Source: Paramecium pentaurelia (Eukaryota > Ciliophora > Oligohymenophorea > Peniculida > Parameciidae). Taken from it: a stretch of DNA of 64,000 nt. How positions within the stretch are numbered: position 1 is the stretch's first letter; each line of letters starts with the position of its first letter. The notes beneath the pieces were generated by a model. The model searched no databases. It saw only the letters and a list, made by a program, of their open reading frames with translations, and was not told the origin of the DNA. Position numbers and translations under genes: made by a program. Where the stretch lies: contig CAJJDO010000019.1 of assembly GCA_905183005.1 (NCBI GenBank), positions 540,008 through 604,007 of the forward strand. Reading direction: 5' to 3'. Positions 38,901-52,300 of the stretch are shown here, in pieces.

Positions 38901-41900
38901 CACATCCTAATTTATTAACATATTAGCCTTATTTTTACAAATCTTAAAGTTCTAAACAAGTATCATCTTCTTTAACTAATAAACTTAAACAAGACATAGT
39001 CTTAAGTGAAAATTTACATGATTTTGGTATATTCATACACACTTCAATATTTATAGCGTATTTAGTTGAACATACACTTTAATCCATGTCAAAAATTTTA
39101 CATTTTTTGTTTGGAGGTATTTCATTTTAATCAAAATAACATTTTGAACCTTTTGTTAAAAATTAACATGCATAATTATTCATTTAAATGTCAGAACATC
39201 CAAAATTTTATGAATCTAAGAGTAATTTGCACTTATAATTAATAGGATCAAATGTATAACCTGCACCAACTATTAAAGTACAAGCCCATTCATTATATTA
39301 ATTCTTAGGATTCTATTCTTCATATTGAAATTTTGTCATTTGTGTAAAATAAATACATTAAATATTTATAGCATCCCACATACAAGGTTGTTTGGTTACT
39401 TTCATACATAATATTTAATTTAAATTATTAGTACATTCCAATTCCTCTAGAGCTGTTCTATTCTGATAGCATTAACCTGTAATATCATCCCATCTGCAAT
39501 TTCCTTTTGTATTTTGATAACAACCTCTATTATTTAATCCATCTAGATTACAATCTTATGTTGTCCTAGTGGATGTAACACAATAATCATTTTAAAATTC
39601 GCAAATTTAACCTTTTTTAGTTATTAAGGAACAAGTTCTTTGACTTACTTTACCTGTAGAGTTGAAATATGAGCAATTTTGATCCAAAGGTGCATCAATA
39701 CATTTATCTTAGGCAAGAGAAAATTGACAAGCTGAATATTAATTTTCAATGCAAGATCTAATATTTTGATTCTAATTACAAGTAAGGATTTCGTTTTATT
39801 CACCTTATGTAATTGTAACACATTTTAAATTTTTTTAATCCCATCTACAATATAAGTTGTGTGTAAGTCCTAAGCAAATATTAGAATTTCCAGTTACACT
39901 TTCACAACTTTAATATTATGGATATGGTTGTCTAAGAAGTTTACAATTTTTGGCTTATTGATTATACTCAAAATATTTTTAACTTGGGTTAGCAGCATTA
40001 ATTGCCTCAATTGATAAACAAGCATAAATATTAAGAATGGCAGAAGATCTTGTAAAATCCATAAAGTTAACGTAATTTTTTAGGTTTAAATTTACACAAG
40101 CTATTCCATTATAATAACAAGTTTAAGTATTTGACCAATCTATCATATGACATGAATTTTTGTTCATTTAAGCACAAGTAAATTTCTTTGAATTATAGTG
40201 AGTTTTAATACTATCAGGATTTGAGATATCTGCATCTAAATTTGTGAGTTCCTAACATCTGAAGTTATAAAAATAACAATAAACTCCTGGTTCTTGACTA
40301 GAGTATCTACTGCATGAATGTGCATTTATTCCTATGTCTTCATTTTCTGTACAACATTTAGTTGTACAATCTTTATATCTCACCCTACAAATTTTTTGCT
40401 TATAATCATATTCACAATAACCATGATTTTGTTCCTCAAAAGTTTATGAAATACCTAAAATAATATTATTTGGATTATCCATGATAATTGATGCACAAAC
40501 ATTGACATTTACTTGGAATTATATAAAATCTTCACATTTTTTATTTGGAAGTACCTCAACTTCTCTACATTATTAATACTAAGTAGACCATTAACACAAT
40601 TAACCTTTTGTTTATATTGATAGACAAACTAATTTTGTTGGATTATTAGATAAGCATTCTAATTTTTAAATAACTGTTTAAGCTATTTGAATGTTTGAAG
40701 ATGAAATTTCTACGAGACTCCAACATCTACCATTATCATAGTAACAATCTCCTTTAGCTTATTTACAACTAGCTGAGTTGAGCCCAAGATCATTACAATG
40801 CATTTCACCTTTTAATTAATTGATACATCCTTTCTCTTATTTAAAATATCTGCAAAATTCATTGCCATATTCTACTAATGCACAAATTGATGGATTTGCA
40901 AATTTTAAATCTGTACAAGGAATTTATGAAATAGCATCTTTTTCTACAAATTTACAACTATTTTAATGCCATCTACAAAGAATATTTTCTGTTGTGATAG
41001 ATCCACATATTATTCTATTCAATCCTAAAGATATATCATAACATGTCACAGTTGCTAAGAATTAATTAGCCTTTTGTATTTCTTAGAAATTTTTATTGTT
41101 TTCATTATCTGTGCTTATTAATAATGGTACACACTGTGACATATTTTTATTATAATAACATCCCATATCATTATTTTCATATACTTGTTAACATGCTTAA
41201 TAATTTGCATTTTTTAAACTACTACAACTAGTTTCAAATGGTATTACTAAAATTTCTTTACAAGTCGAATCTATCCATTGACAAATTTAATTTTATCTTG
41301 AAATACTTACGCATCCATATAGATTTAAATATGGAGTAGTACAATAATCATTTGGCGAGCTTTAAACACAATTTTTTGTTATTTCATCATATTTACACAT
41401 TTCAAGAGGTTTAGCAATTGCTTAACAAACATTTCCATTCACTTATAATTTAATGAAGTGATTGCAATTTAGATCTTGATTTATCTCTACATTTTAGCAA
41501 CTTTATCCATTCCATTAACATAATTAACCTTTTGTTTTAATATTAATACAAGCAGCTTAATTTAATTATGATTAACATTGATAATTACTTAGATCATCTT
41601 CTGATAAAGTTTAACAAAAACCTTAATTAAAAGTACAGTATTAGTTTTTAATAGATAAACATGCAGATTTTGTTAATCCAGGAGTATCACATTTTAATTA
41701 TTGCAATTATTTTTAATTTATTTNNNNNNNNNNNNNNNNNNNNNNNNNNNNNNNNNNNNNNNNNNNNNNNNNNNNNNNNNNNNNNNNNNNNNNNNNNNNN
41801 NNNNNNNNNNNNNNNNNNNNNNNNNNNNNNNNNNNNNNNNNNNNNNNNNNNNNNNNNNNNNNNNNNNNNNNNNNNNNNNNNNNNNNNNNNNNNNNNNNNN

Positions 41901-43878
41901 NNNNNNNNNNNNNNNNNNNNNNNNNNNNNNNNNNNNNNNNNNNNNNNNNNNNNNNNNNNNNNNNNNNNNNNNNNNNNNNNNNNNNNNNNNNNNNNNNNNN
42001 NNNNNNNNNNNNNNNNNNNNNNNNNNNNNNNNNNNNNNNNNNNNNNNNNNNNNNNNNNNNNNNNNNNNNNNNNNNNNNNNNNNNNNNNNNNNNNNNNNNN
42101 NNNNNNNNNNNNNNNNNNNNNNNNNNNNNNNNNNNNNNNNNNNNNNNNNNNNNNNNNNNNNNNNNNNNNNNNNNNNNNNNNNNNNNNNNNNNNNNNNNNN
42201 NNNNNNNNNNNNNNNNNNNNNNNNNNNNNNNNNNNNNNNNNNNNNNNNNNNNNNNNNNNNNNNNNNNNNNNNNNNNNNNNNNNNNNNNNNNNNNNNNNNN
42301 NNNNNNNNNNNNNNNNNNNNNNNNNNNNNNNNNNNNNNNNNNNNNNNNNNNNNNNNNNNNNNNNNNNNNNNNNNNNNNNNNNNNNNNNNNNNNNNNNNNN
42401 NNNNNNNNNNNNNNNNNNNNNNNNNNNNNNNNNNNNNNNNNNNNNNNNNNNNNNNNNNNNNNNNNNNNNNNACAAGTCGAATCTATCCATTGACAAATTT
42501 AATTTTATCTTGAAATACTTACGCATCCATATAGATTTAAATATGGAGTAGTACAATAATCATTTGGCGAGCTTTAAACACAATTTTTTGTTATTTCATC
42601 ATATTTACACATTTCAAGAGGTTTAGCAATTGCTTAACAAACATTTCCATTCACTTATAATTTAATGAAGTGATTGCAATTTAGATCTTGATTTATCTCT
42701 ACATTTTAGCAACTTTATCCATTCCATTAACATAATTAACCTTTTGTTTTAATATTAATACAAGCAGCTTAATTTAATTATGATTAACATTGATAATTAC
42801 TTAGATCATCTTCTGATAAAGTTTAACAAAAACCTTAATTAAAAGTACAGTATTAGTTTTTAATAGATAAACATGCAGATTTTGTTAATCCAGGAGTATC
42901 ACATTTTAATTATTGCAATTATTTTTAATTTATTTGATTACATCTTTAATTTAAGAAATCAAACATACAAAGACCCTCTTATTCAGCACAAACATTAATG
43001 CTTACATCATATATTTCATTGCATTCAAGTTTTTAATCAAATTTAAAAGTAATGCATTCATTTTCTTTCCATTAACAGAACAAATTAGGTTTTATAATAG
43101 ATAAACATGCTAGTTTGTTTACTTTTTAAGTACATTCTGTTATTTCTGAAGGTTCTATGTTTTTACATTAATTATTATGAAATAAACCTAATATAATCTA
43201 TAAAATATTACACATTTCTGATTCAGTCTAAATTGATATACATCCTAATTGATTCAAACCCAAAGTTGAACATTTTAATTCTTTAAATTATATGTAATTA
43301 ATTGAAACGCATTTATAATCTCCTTAAGGTCCTGAATTCATACCTTTATTATTTAAATCAAATACAAGGATTTTTTTGATATTTAGCACAGAATTATGGA
43401 GTAACAGAAAAAGGATATATTTCCTCTTTAGAATAATCAGAAAATATTATTTTTTAAGAATCTTCGCAATAATTAACATTCCAAAAACAATCTTTATTTA
43501 TTACACTTAAACAAGCATATTTTGAATATGAATTATCACAACCTAAATTTTTCAAATGGAAAATGTTAACTTCTCTGCATCCATTTTAAAATATACCTAT
43601 ATATATATTATATTCTACATCGTTATTCAATATTCCCACTCCCAGTTAATTAATTAATACAAGCATTCCGATTGAGATTATAAGAGCATCCTAACTTTTG
43701 ATTCTATATCTCCTGGCATTGATTCATAAATTCATCATACATGCCTATCATTAAATTATAAATTACAGTTAGAATCAGTTGTTAATAAAATACAAGCAAT
43801 TGCATCATATTGATTAATACTACAGTTGCATTAGCAGTATTATATAGATAATACAATTATCAAAATTTGTTTTAACAT
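27400..43878 (-). CDS. gene B: giant cysteine-rich surface-antigen-like protein
   Basis: The minus-strand start at 43878 gives a signal peptide MLKQILIIVLSIQYCQC. Short exons follow: 43878-43741, 43712-43640, 43614-43366 and onwards from 43343, with introns of 28, 25 and 22 nt. The Cys-module body runs to a 22-nt intron at 27598-27619 and a C-terminus ending SLFISFSMLVCILW before TGA 27402-27400. It converges on gene A (187 bases apart) and diverges from gene C. The tail differs in sequence from that of A/C but matches gene D. The model is interrupted by N at 28529, 31956 and 35275 and by a run of N at 41724-42471, all with duplicated flanks. Subtracting these brings the gene from 16.5 kb to about 10.7 kb, the length of C. 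Introns inside the body were not searched exhaustively. Function is inferred as for gene A: a secreted, membrane-anchored coat protein. Confidence 0.7.
30058..33854. repeat. repeated segment around N 31956, partly identical, partly diverged
   Basis: 31957 onward restarts the sequence of 30058. The first 1.1 kb of the two copies is nearly identical (for example a single G/A difference at about 30764/32663). Further on they diverge clearly (compare 31320-31500 with 33220-33400). The left copy instead matches gene D up to 61962. The join therefore connects B-type and D-type sequence. Confidence 0.7.
34019..36531. repeat. contig-end overlap written twice (1,256 bp) around N 35275
   Basis: 34019-35274 and 35276-36531 are the same sequence apart from rare single-base differences (AATAAAAGG against AATATAAGG near 35133/36390). 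Confidence 0.85.
41724..42471. other. 748-base run of N that is probably not a real gap
   Basis: The 464 bases left of the run (41260-41723) reappear right of it (42472-42935) and then continue as GATTACATC. The flanks overlap, so the true gap length would be zero or negative. The apparent long reading frames across the N run are meaningless. Confidence 0.85.
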
Positions 43879-44685
43879 ATTTTATGCAAAGAGTATTTTT
43901 AATTTATATAATTTATTAATACATATTATCTTTTTATTTTTTAGGCTTTAATATTTATATCTTAATACCCTGGATCTTATCTCTAATATTATAATACAGT
44001 CTGCATTTTTACAATCAAAATAATTGATCCTGGAATTTAAAAAAATAACATATTTTTTAATTTTAATATAAATACACCCTATTTTAATCATACATCTTTG
44101 TATATTGGATATGAGTTCTAATATTCCTTATTTAATATTATTGAGAAAAATAATATTTTATAATATTTTTGGCTAACCAAGAATAACTGATTTTTATCAT
44201 AATAGACCTATATCAAATACTTTATTTTGATAAATATTATTTATACTCTAAAATATTACTTATTAATAACTTATCTTGCATTCGATCAAGTCATTATTTG
44301 CAATTTAAGGGAAAGAAGAATTAATAGAAAACAGGAATTTAGAGTAATTAAATAATTATGAGAATATCTATTGCTCTTCTTTTATGATATCTCAAATAAA
44401 ATAAAATTACATATTCTAAGTTATTCAAAAAGTTTAAAAAGAATTTAAATTGTGAAATTATTTTGAAATTTAATATGTTTATACATTCACCAAGTATAAT
44501 TATATTCAATTTAATAATTAAATCATAATTGTAAAATTAACAAAAAGTATTATTAGTATAGATTTTTTCATTTTGCTATTGTATGTGCATATTAAATAAA
44601 AAGCTTTAAATTTTAATTTGAAATTAAAACTTTTAAATTGTCAAATATTTTCTTCTAATTATAATAAAATATATTTATAGATTTT
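43879..44685. promoter_or_regulatory. shared divergent upstream region of genes B and C
   Basis: About 0.8 kb lies between the start of B (minus strand) and the first copy of the start of C (44686). It is AT-rich with no coding frame. As the only sequence between two divergent giant genes it must contain both promoters; no motif can be named. The part from 44080 is repeated after N 45204. Confidence 0.5.
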
Positions 44686-46328
44686 ATGCGCGAACATGTT
44701 TTGATTATTGTTTTAATAATTTCTTGTTGCTAGGCTGGAAATATTTGTAGCTTATACCCATTTAACCCTATATAATGCATTCAATAAACCTTAGATTCAT
44801 TTTGTAAATTAAGTCTTTAATCAAGGTTAATATAATTATTTAGAAACAAAATGCATTGAATTCTATTAAACTGATTATGGATGTATTAACAATTTGAACA
44901 GAAAAGCTTGCATTGCACAATAAATAGATAAATAAAATAATGAAGTTAGATGTATAATTTTAAAAATATAGCTTAGGTTTATTTTAAAATAAATGTATGT
45001 AAACAACAAACTTACATTTAATGACTTTAGGATGTAATCCTAATTTCTCTAAATTCTCATGTCTTAATGTTATTAATTAAGATTGTATATGGTAAGGAGA
45101 ATGTAAGTAATATGAAACCCAAAATTATGACTAAAACATTGAGGAGGCCAGCTGTGAATCATATTATAATTAACCTGTAACTCCTTAAATGTGTGCAAAA
45201 ATANTATTTTAATCATACATCTTTGTATATTGGATATGAGTTCTAATATTCCTTATTTAATATTATTGAGAAAAATAATATTTTATAATATTTTTGGCTA
45301 ACCAAGAATAACTGATTTTTATCATAATAGACCTATATCAAATACTTTATTTTGATAAATATTATTTATACTCTAAAATATTACTTATTAATAACTTATC
45401 TTGCATTCGATCAAGTCATTATTTGCAATTTAAGGGAAAGAAGAATTAATAGAAAACAGGAATTTAGAGTAATTAAATAATTATGAGAATATCTATTGCT
45501 CTTCTTTTATGATATCTCAAATAAAATAAAATTACATATTCTAAGTTATTCAAAAAGTTTAAAAAGAATTTAAATTGTGAAATTATTTTGAAATTTAATA
45601 TGTTTATACATTCACCAAGTATAATTATATTCAATTTAATAATTAAATCATAATTGTAAAATTAACAAAAAGTATTATTAGTATAGATTTTTTCATTTTG
45701 CTATTGTATGTGCATATTAAATAAAAAGCTTTAAATTTTAATTTGAAATTAAAACTTTTAAATTGTCAAATATTTTCTTCTAATTATAATAAAATATATT
45801 TATAGATTTTATGCGCGAACATGTTTTGATTATTGTTTTAATAATTTCTTGTTGCTAGGCTGGAAATATTTGTAGCTTATACCCATTTAACCCTATATAA
45901 TGCATTCAATAAACCTTAGATTCATTTTGTAAATTAAGTCTTTAATCAAGGTTAATATAATTATTTAGAAACAAAATGCATTGAATTCTATTAAACTGAT
46001 TATGGATGTATTAACAATTTGAACAGAAAAGCTTGCATTGCACAATAAATAGATAAATAAAATAATGAAGTTAGATGTATAATTTTAAAAATATAGCTTA
46101 GGTTTATTTTAAAATAAATGTATGTAAACAACAAACTTACATTTAATGACTTTAGGATGTAATCCTAATTTCTCTAAATTCTCATGTCTTAATGTTATTA
46201 ATTAAGATTGTATATGGTAAGGAGAATGTAAGTAATATGAAACCCAAAATTATGACTAAAACATTGAGGAGGCCAGCTGTGAATCATATTATAATTAACC
46301 TGTAACTCCTTAAATGTGTGCAAAAATA
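44080..46328. repeat. contig-end overlap written twice (1,124 bp) around N 45204
   Basis: 44080-45203 and 45205-46328 are the same sequence at an offset of 1,125, including the start codon of gene C at 44686 and 45811. Only the second copy continues into the gene. Confidence 0.9.
44686..45203 (+). pseudogene. redundant 5' fragment of gene C (contig-end copy)
   Basis: Starts MREHVLIIVLIISCCQAGN and runs through the first exons before stopping at N 45204. It equals 45811-46328 and should not be counted as a separate gene. Confidence 0.8.
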
Positions 46329-49300
46329 TAAAAATTAAGATGTAAATTAAAAAATAAACTAGGTTTTCATGGAGGAATAAAATATGATTATAAATGTATA
46401 ACATTATTAGAAGAACAACTTTCAGAAATTAAATGCTCTCAAAAAGGCTTAAATAAAAGTGGATGCCTTTCTATCACCACTAAGGATTAAAATTGTAATC
46501 ATAAATATTTATTTTAGGTATTTTTAAAGATAATCAGTGTTAATTTATAGATATATATTAATTAGATTCTTGTGATTATATTATAAATAAGCAAACTTGT
46601 TTATCTTCTAAAATAAATAAATTATAATGTGAATGGACTATTGAAGGTTGTAGAATATTTTAAAATAAAAATTATCAATGCAATTAAATAACTGATGTTA
46701 ATTATTTTGTATGTGAAAACTATGATGGTATATGTTCATATAATATTGAAACTTAAAGTTGTTAAGATTTAACTCCATCATAATTAAATAATCTATCTTG
46801 TTCTACAATAGGATTAAGTAGATAAGCATGTTTATTAATAAAAAATAATAATTGCACTTTTTATAGAGGCTTTTGTGAGAGTTTATCAGAAGAAGATTTA
46901 AAGATATTTAATTGTGATATGTTATTAAATGAAGATGCTTGTACTAATATAAAAACATAATTTTAATATTGTTAATGGAATGGTATGTAATGTGAAAGAG
47001 TATTTGTAAATTAATCTTTGACTTGTGATGTTAACAATAATAAGAATTTTAAATATAATGGACTCTTTTGTCAAAATATATCAAATAAAGAAGCAGCTTG
47101 TAAATATGATAATATTTTGAAACAATGTGTTCCAAGTTCTCCAGATGACTTTTGTGATACATCTTATCTAAATTTTCTAGGTTGTTTAAATATAAAAAGA
47201 TATAATTAGACATGTTAATGGACAATCAATGGATGCAGATTTATTCAAATTTTGCCATTCTAAACAACTTGTGAAAGCTTAGGCCATGCCAATCCTAATG
47301 CCTGTTCTCAAGTAATAGAAAGCCTGTAAGAAGGTTGTTATTATGAAAAAATATATCAAAAATGTTAAAATGTAGATTAATTATAAAATTAAGGTTAATT
47401 ATTAAATTCATTAGATTGTGAAAACAAATAATTAGGATTAAATAGAATACTTTGTGCTAGTATAATTAAACCATAGACAGCTTGTAGATGGCATTTAAAT
47501 GAATGTGTTAAGATTTTCAGTTAAAAAGAAATTTCAGATGTGTCTTGTTAAGAATTAATATATTCAAATTCTCAGAGTTGTGCTATGATCTCATTTAAAT
47601 TAGAACCTTGTAGATTTGAAAGTGCCGCTAAGGGGTGCATTAACTCTGTTAAAAAAATTATGAAATGTGATACATTAGGTTTAAATGCATTTGCTTGTGC
47701 ATAATTAGAAGATTAATGTTACTTTAATCAGGATTAATTAGAATGCCAGCTCTTGTAATCTTAAAATTCGTCTTCAAATTCTTCTTAAACACCTGATTCT
47801 TATAATGATCAATCATTATATAGCAGTTTGAACAATTTATCATGTATTCAAAGTTCTCCTACATAAAAGATATGCAAATTAATATCAAAACCAGGATAAT
47901 TATGTTAATGGAAAGAAACACTAGATAAATGTGGAGTAGTCATTGTGAGTATAAATTAAAAATGCACAGAATTTAAAAATGTTAATAGTAACGTTTGTGC
48001 AGCTGTAGTAACAGAAAATCCAGATTTTATACCTAATAATGAAATAAAAAAAGTTGGATATTGTAAATTCGATCCAGCCAATAGTATTTGTGTTGTTTTA
48101 GAGGGAAATGAACTTTGTGAAACTAATTGTTGTACTGAGAGTAAATTTAATGGAATTAATTAACATTCTTGTAGTTTTCTAACAAGAAAATCTAATTCAT
48201 ATTGTTACTTTGATGTTAATAGATGTAAAGAATTGACATCAAATATGGTTGATATCACAGATGAAAAAGCAGTTAAACAATTTTTTAATGCTAATGAAGT
48301 AAATGGATTCATATGTTCATAGATGGGTAAAAGATCATGTCATATGATTGAATGGTCAACTTCATAAAGATGTTATTTTAATGGAAATTCATGTATTAAT
48401 ATCAATTTTGAGAATTATAACAATTTTAAAATATTTACGGAAGAACCTTCAATTTTAAATCGTTATGCTTGTTTGGCAATTGAAGCATCCTTAACAATTT
48501 ATAATAGCGAAAAATATTTTGAATATGATCATGAGAATCATCGTTGTATTAGTAAAGAGTATTTAAGTTCACCTCCTTATTATGCACGTTGTGAAGATGT
48601 TTAAGGAAATTCTAATATATGCTTAAGATTTACAGAAAATAATAATTGTAGATGGGATAAAAAATTATTAAAATGTGTAACAATGTCATAAGCTGAATTT
48701 GAAGATATAACAACTTGTGATTAAAATTAAAATATTAGAGCATGTAGAGAAAATATTCATGCTCCTTGTTTCTTTTCATTTGATTTAGACAAATGTATAA
48801 CTGCTTATACTAATGTACCATTTAATTACTTTGATTTTAAAGGATTGGTATCATAAAAAGCATGTTCAAAAATTGAATTCACAAAAAATTTATGTGAATG
48901 GTAAAATTATAAATGCATATAATCAAATAAAAGTTCAACAGAATGTGATGTAACTGGAGCAAATAAATATACATGCTTTAAAAATACATCAGGAAAATGT
49001 AGATGGAGTAAGGAAACATCAACATGTTATCAGATTGCAACAATAAAATAAATAGGAGAATTAGGATGCTTAGATAATTTAAATTCAGTTCTATGTAGAT
49101 TAGTAACAAAGGAACCATGTATGTGGGATGATTCAATATATGAATGTGTTAGGTTTAAATAAATTCATCATACGGATTTCATATCTTTAGATAAATAAAA
49201 TTTCTATAATGCATTAGCTTGTTTATAAATAACAGGAGCAGGATATATATATGATGAAAAAAATAATAAATGCACATTAATTGACAATTCAAACAATCGA

Positions 49301-52300
49301 ATGAAATGTTAATAAATGATAAATTAATATGCTTGTTTATATTTAACAAGAGGATTTAATTGTGTATATGATACAACTAAAATGCCTCCATGCTAATTAT
49401 TCACTGATGATTAATCAGAATGTACAACATATAATCTAATAAATATATAAGTTTGCATGGATATTTCTAAATTATGTTACTTCTCAAAATCAAAATTGTA
49501 ATGTTTAGTTGCAGATATTCCTTAATCATCAACTTGTTCCTAATTGGGTGATTAGGTAAATAATGGAATTCATTATAATAAATTATCCTGCTCTTCTATT
49601 GATGAATCATTAACATAATCCTATTCTGAAAATTAATGTTATGAGGGTGACGAAAAAAAATAATAGTGTAGTTATGAATTTAATTGCGAATGGCATAATT
49701 AATTTTATGGATGTAAAGTCAAATAATAATTTATATTATTTTTTGATAAAGAAAATACAATAGAAAAGTCTGTCTTTGAATACAGATACAAAATAGATAA
49801 TTGTACAAATTAATGTAACAAATACATAACCAAACCAGAATCATATTAATAAAGTTACAAGGTAACATTTCCAGGAACTTCAATTTCTCTACAATGTGGT
49901 ATTAATAAGACATGTGATTATTAAGATAAAATTTGTTAAACAAATTCTGATTGTTCAACCATTTATATTAATCCAATTTAAATTAATGATGATGGTACAT
50001 TTAATAATGGTACAAAATAGAATTAATTATGCACAAAAAAATGTTAAAAAAGCGGTGATATAGTCTGCAATCCATCAGTCTAAACTTACCCATAAGAAAT
50101 TACCAAAGATCCTATAATTCAAACATAATCCTGTTTAGGGAGGTGTAATAATTCCAATTCTTATTGTTCCAAAGATTTTGAATGTGGTTTGAACATCATT
50201 ACTGAATAAGAACAAAGAGGTAATACAACTGTTCCTGTTGAAAAAGCATATCAAAATATATGCAAAAATTATGAATGTACCTAAGGGAAATCTAACTGTT
50301 AAACTAAGAATGATTGTCCAGATTATGTTTCTAAAAGTTGGGAGTTTTAATTAGCTCAATGTTTTAAAAAAACTATCTACGTAATAGTTCCTATTTGTAA
50401 AGGATTCGCTTATATTGAATTAAAATGCAAAAATACTTTCTCTAAAGCACTTTGTTTGTATGGAGTATTAGAAGAATGTTTCTTTGATATAAATTAAGGA
50501 GGTTGTATTTAATTAAAGGGAAATGAACATAAAGTACCTAATTGTTCATCAATTTCAAGCAGATGCAAACCTACAGAATAAGCATTAGAATGTGATCCAA
50601 ATAAACCAATTTGTAAAAATAGTACAGAATGTTAACCTAATGGTTTCTTAAATTCTTGTCTAAAGAGTTCTAACTAAAAAGTAATTTGTAAAGCTGGATA
50701 ATCAAAGATATTCCCAGATGAAAATTAATGTTTCTCTTTATAGAGACAAATTTAATAATGTGAAAAAGTAACTGTAGATGAAAATCTTTAATGTGATTAG
50801 ATGACTGGAGATGAATCTCCTGCTTTATGTGCATTAGCAATAGATTTCTGTCGCTTTGAGTTAGACAGATGTGTTAGTGATAAACCATTAGATTAACAAA
50901 ATTAATGTATTTGTGATTCAAGTTTTAGTAAATCACTTTGTGAAGATTGTGGATGCGTATTTGATTTTGTCGGATATTGCCAATAAAAGCCACTTGTTCC
51001 CTAATTAAATCCTGATGGATCAAACAAATATTATTTATGTTATGAAGTTAATTAATTAAATATTTTGGAAAAGGCTATAATTTGTACTATGGTAGAGTAG
51101 GCTTGTAAATTTAAAGATAATAAATGTGAAGATGCAACTCATAGTACATGTGAGTAATTGAAGCAATCATTTACTACTAAGAAGGCATGCACTCTTTGTT
51201 AGGGTGCTAGTACTTATTACGATATTAATAATCATACTTGCTAATATATTCTGCTCAAAAGTGTCTCATAATGTTCTCTCTTAAATAGAGAAGGTTGTTT
51301 ATAAAAGACAAAAGATATAATGTGTAAATGGGAAAATTATGAATGTAAATAAATTGATAAAATAACAGCATCAGATAGTAGAGAGTGTTCAATATATAAT
51401 AGAGAAGCTTGTATTTAATTTTCATATCATTGTTGGTTTGATATAAATATTAGTTATTGTACAGAATTTGATCCATTGTAAGGAGATTGTAAGTTATTAT
51501 TAAATAGAGATCTATGTATATATTCATTAAAATAATCATGTTAATGGGATTTAATTAATAATAAATGTATAATAGATAATTAAGAAATTACATAATGTAA
51601 AGGTTTAAATAAATTTGGATGTTTAAATCAATCAATTTTATAATGTGTATGGTCTGATAGTTATGAATGTGAATAAGCTGAATTAAATAATAATGTTTAA
51701 TCATGTGAATCTCCATTAAATTATTCATAAACAGCATATATAACAAATTTTAGTAAAAGGGTTTGTTCTTCAATTAATATTAATTAAAGTTGTTTCTTAG
51801 ATAATTATTATTAATGTAGAAAAATTATTATAACTGATAAAATTAATTGTGATAGTTATGGATTAAATAGATTTGGTTGTATTAATAGATCATTAGGATA
51901 ATGTTAATTTATAGATAATGATTAAAAATGTATAGAAAATTTAAATAATTAAATTGGATGTATAGATTCATTAAATAAATGGGCTTGTATTTCTTAAAAA
52001 TAAACATGTAAATTTGATAATAATAAATGTACTTTTCATTAAGTTAATACAATTAATGATATCATTAATTCAAATTCAAAATTTGCTTATTCAAAAACAG
52101 TTTGTAGTTCTTTAGATTCAAATTTAAAAAATAGTTTAATTTATAGTGAAATATAAAATAGATGTATTGATGTATCAAATAGATAACCTTTTATTGATAA
52201 TTGTTATAGATTTACAACAAATAAGTATTCTTGTTAATAAAAGACATTATAAACATGTGAATATGATTTAATTGATAATAATTGTATTAAAACATCTTAA

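Noticed and set aside
41661..42556. Long reading frames across the run of N
   Set aside because: They consist almost entirely of unknown residues, and the flanks overlap.
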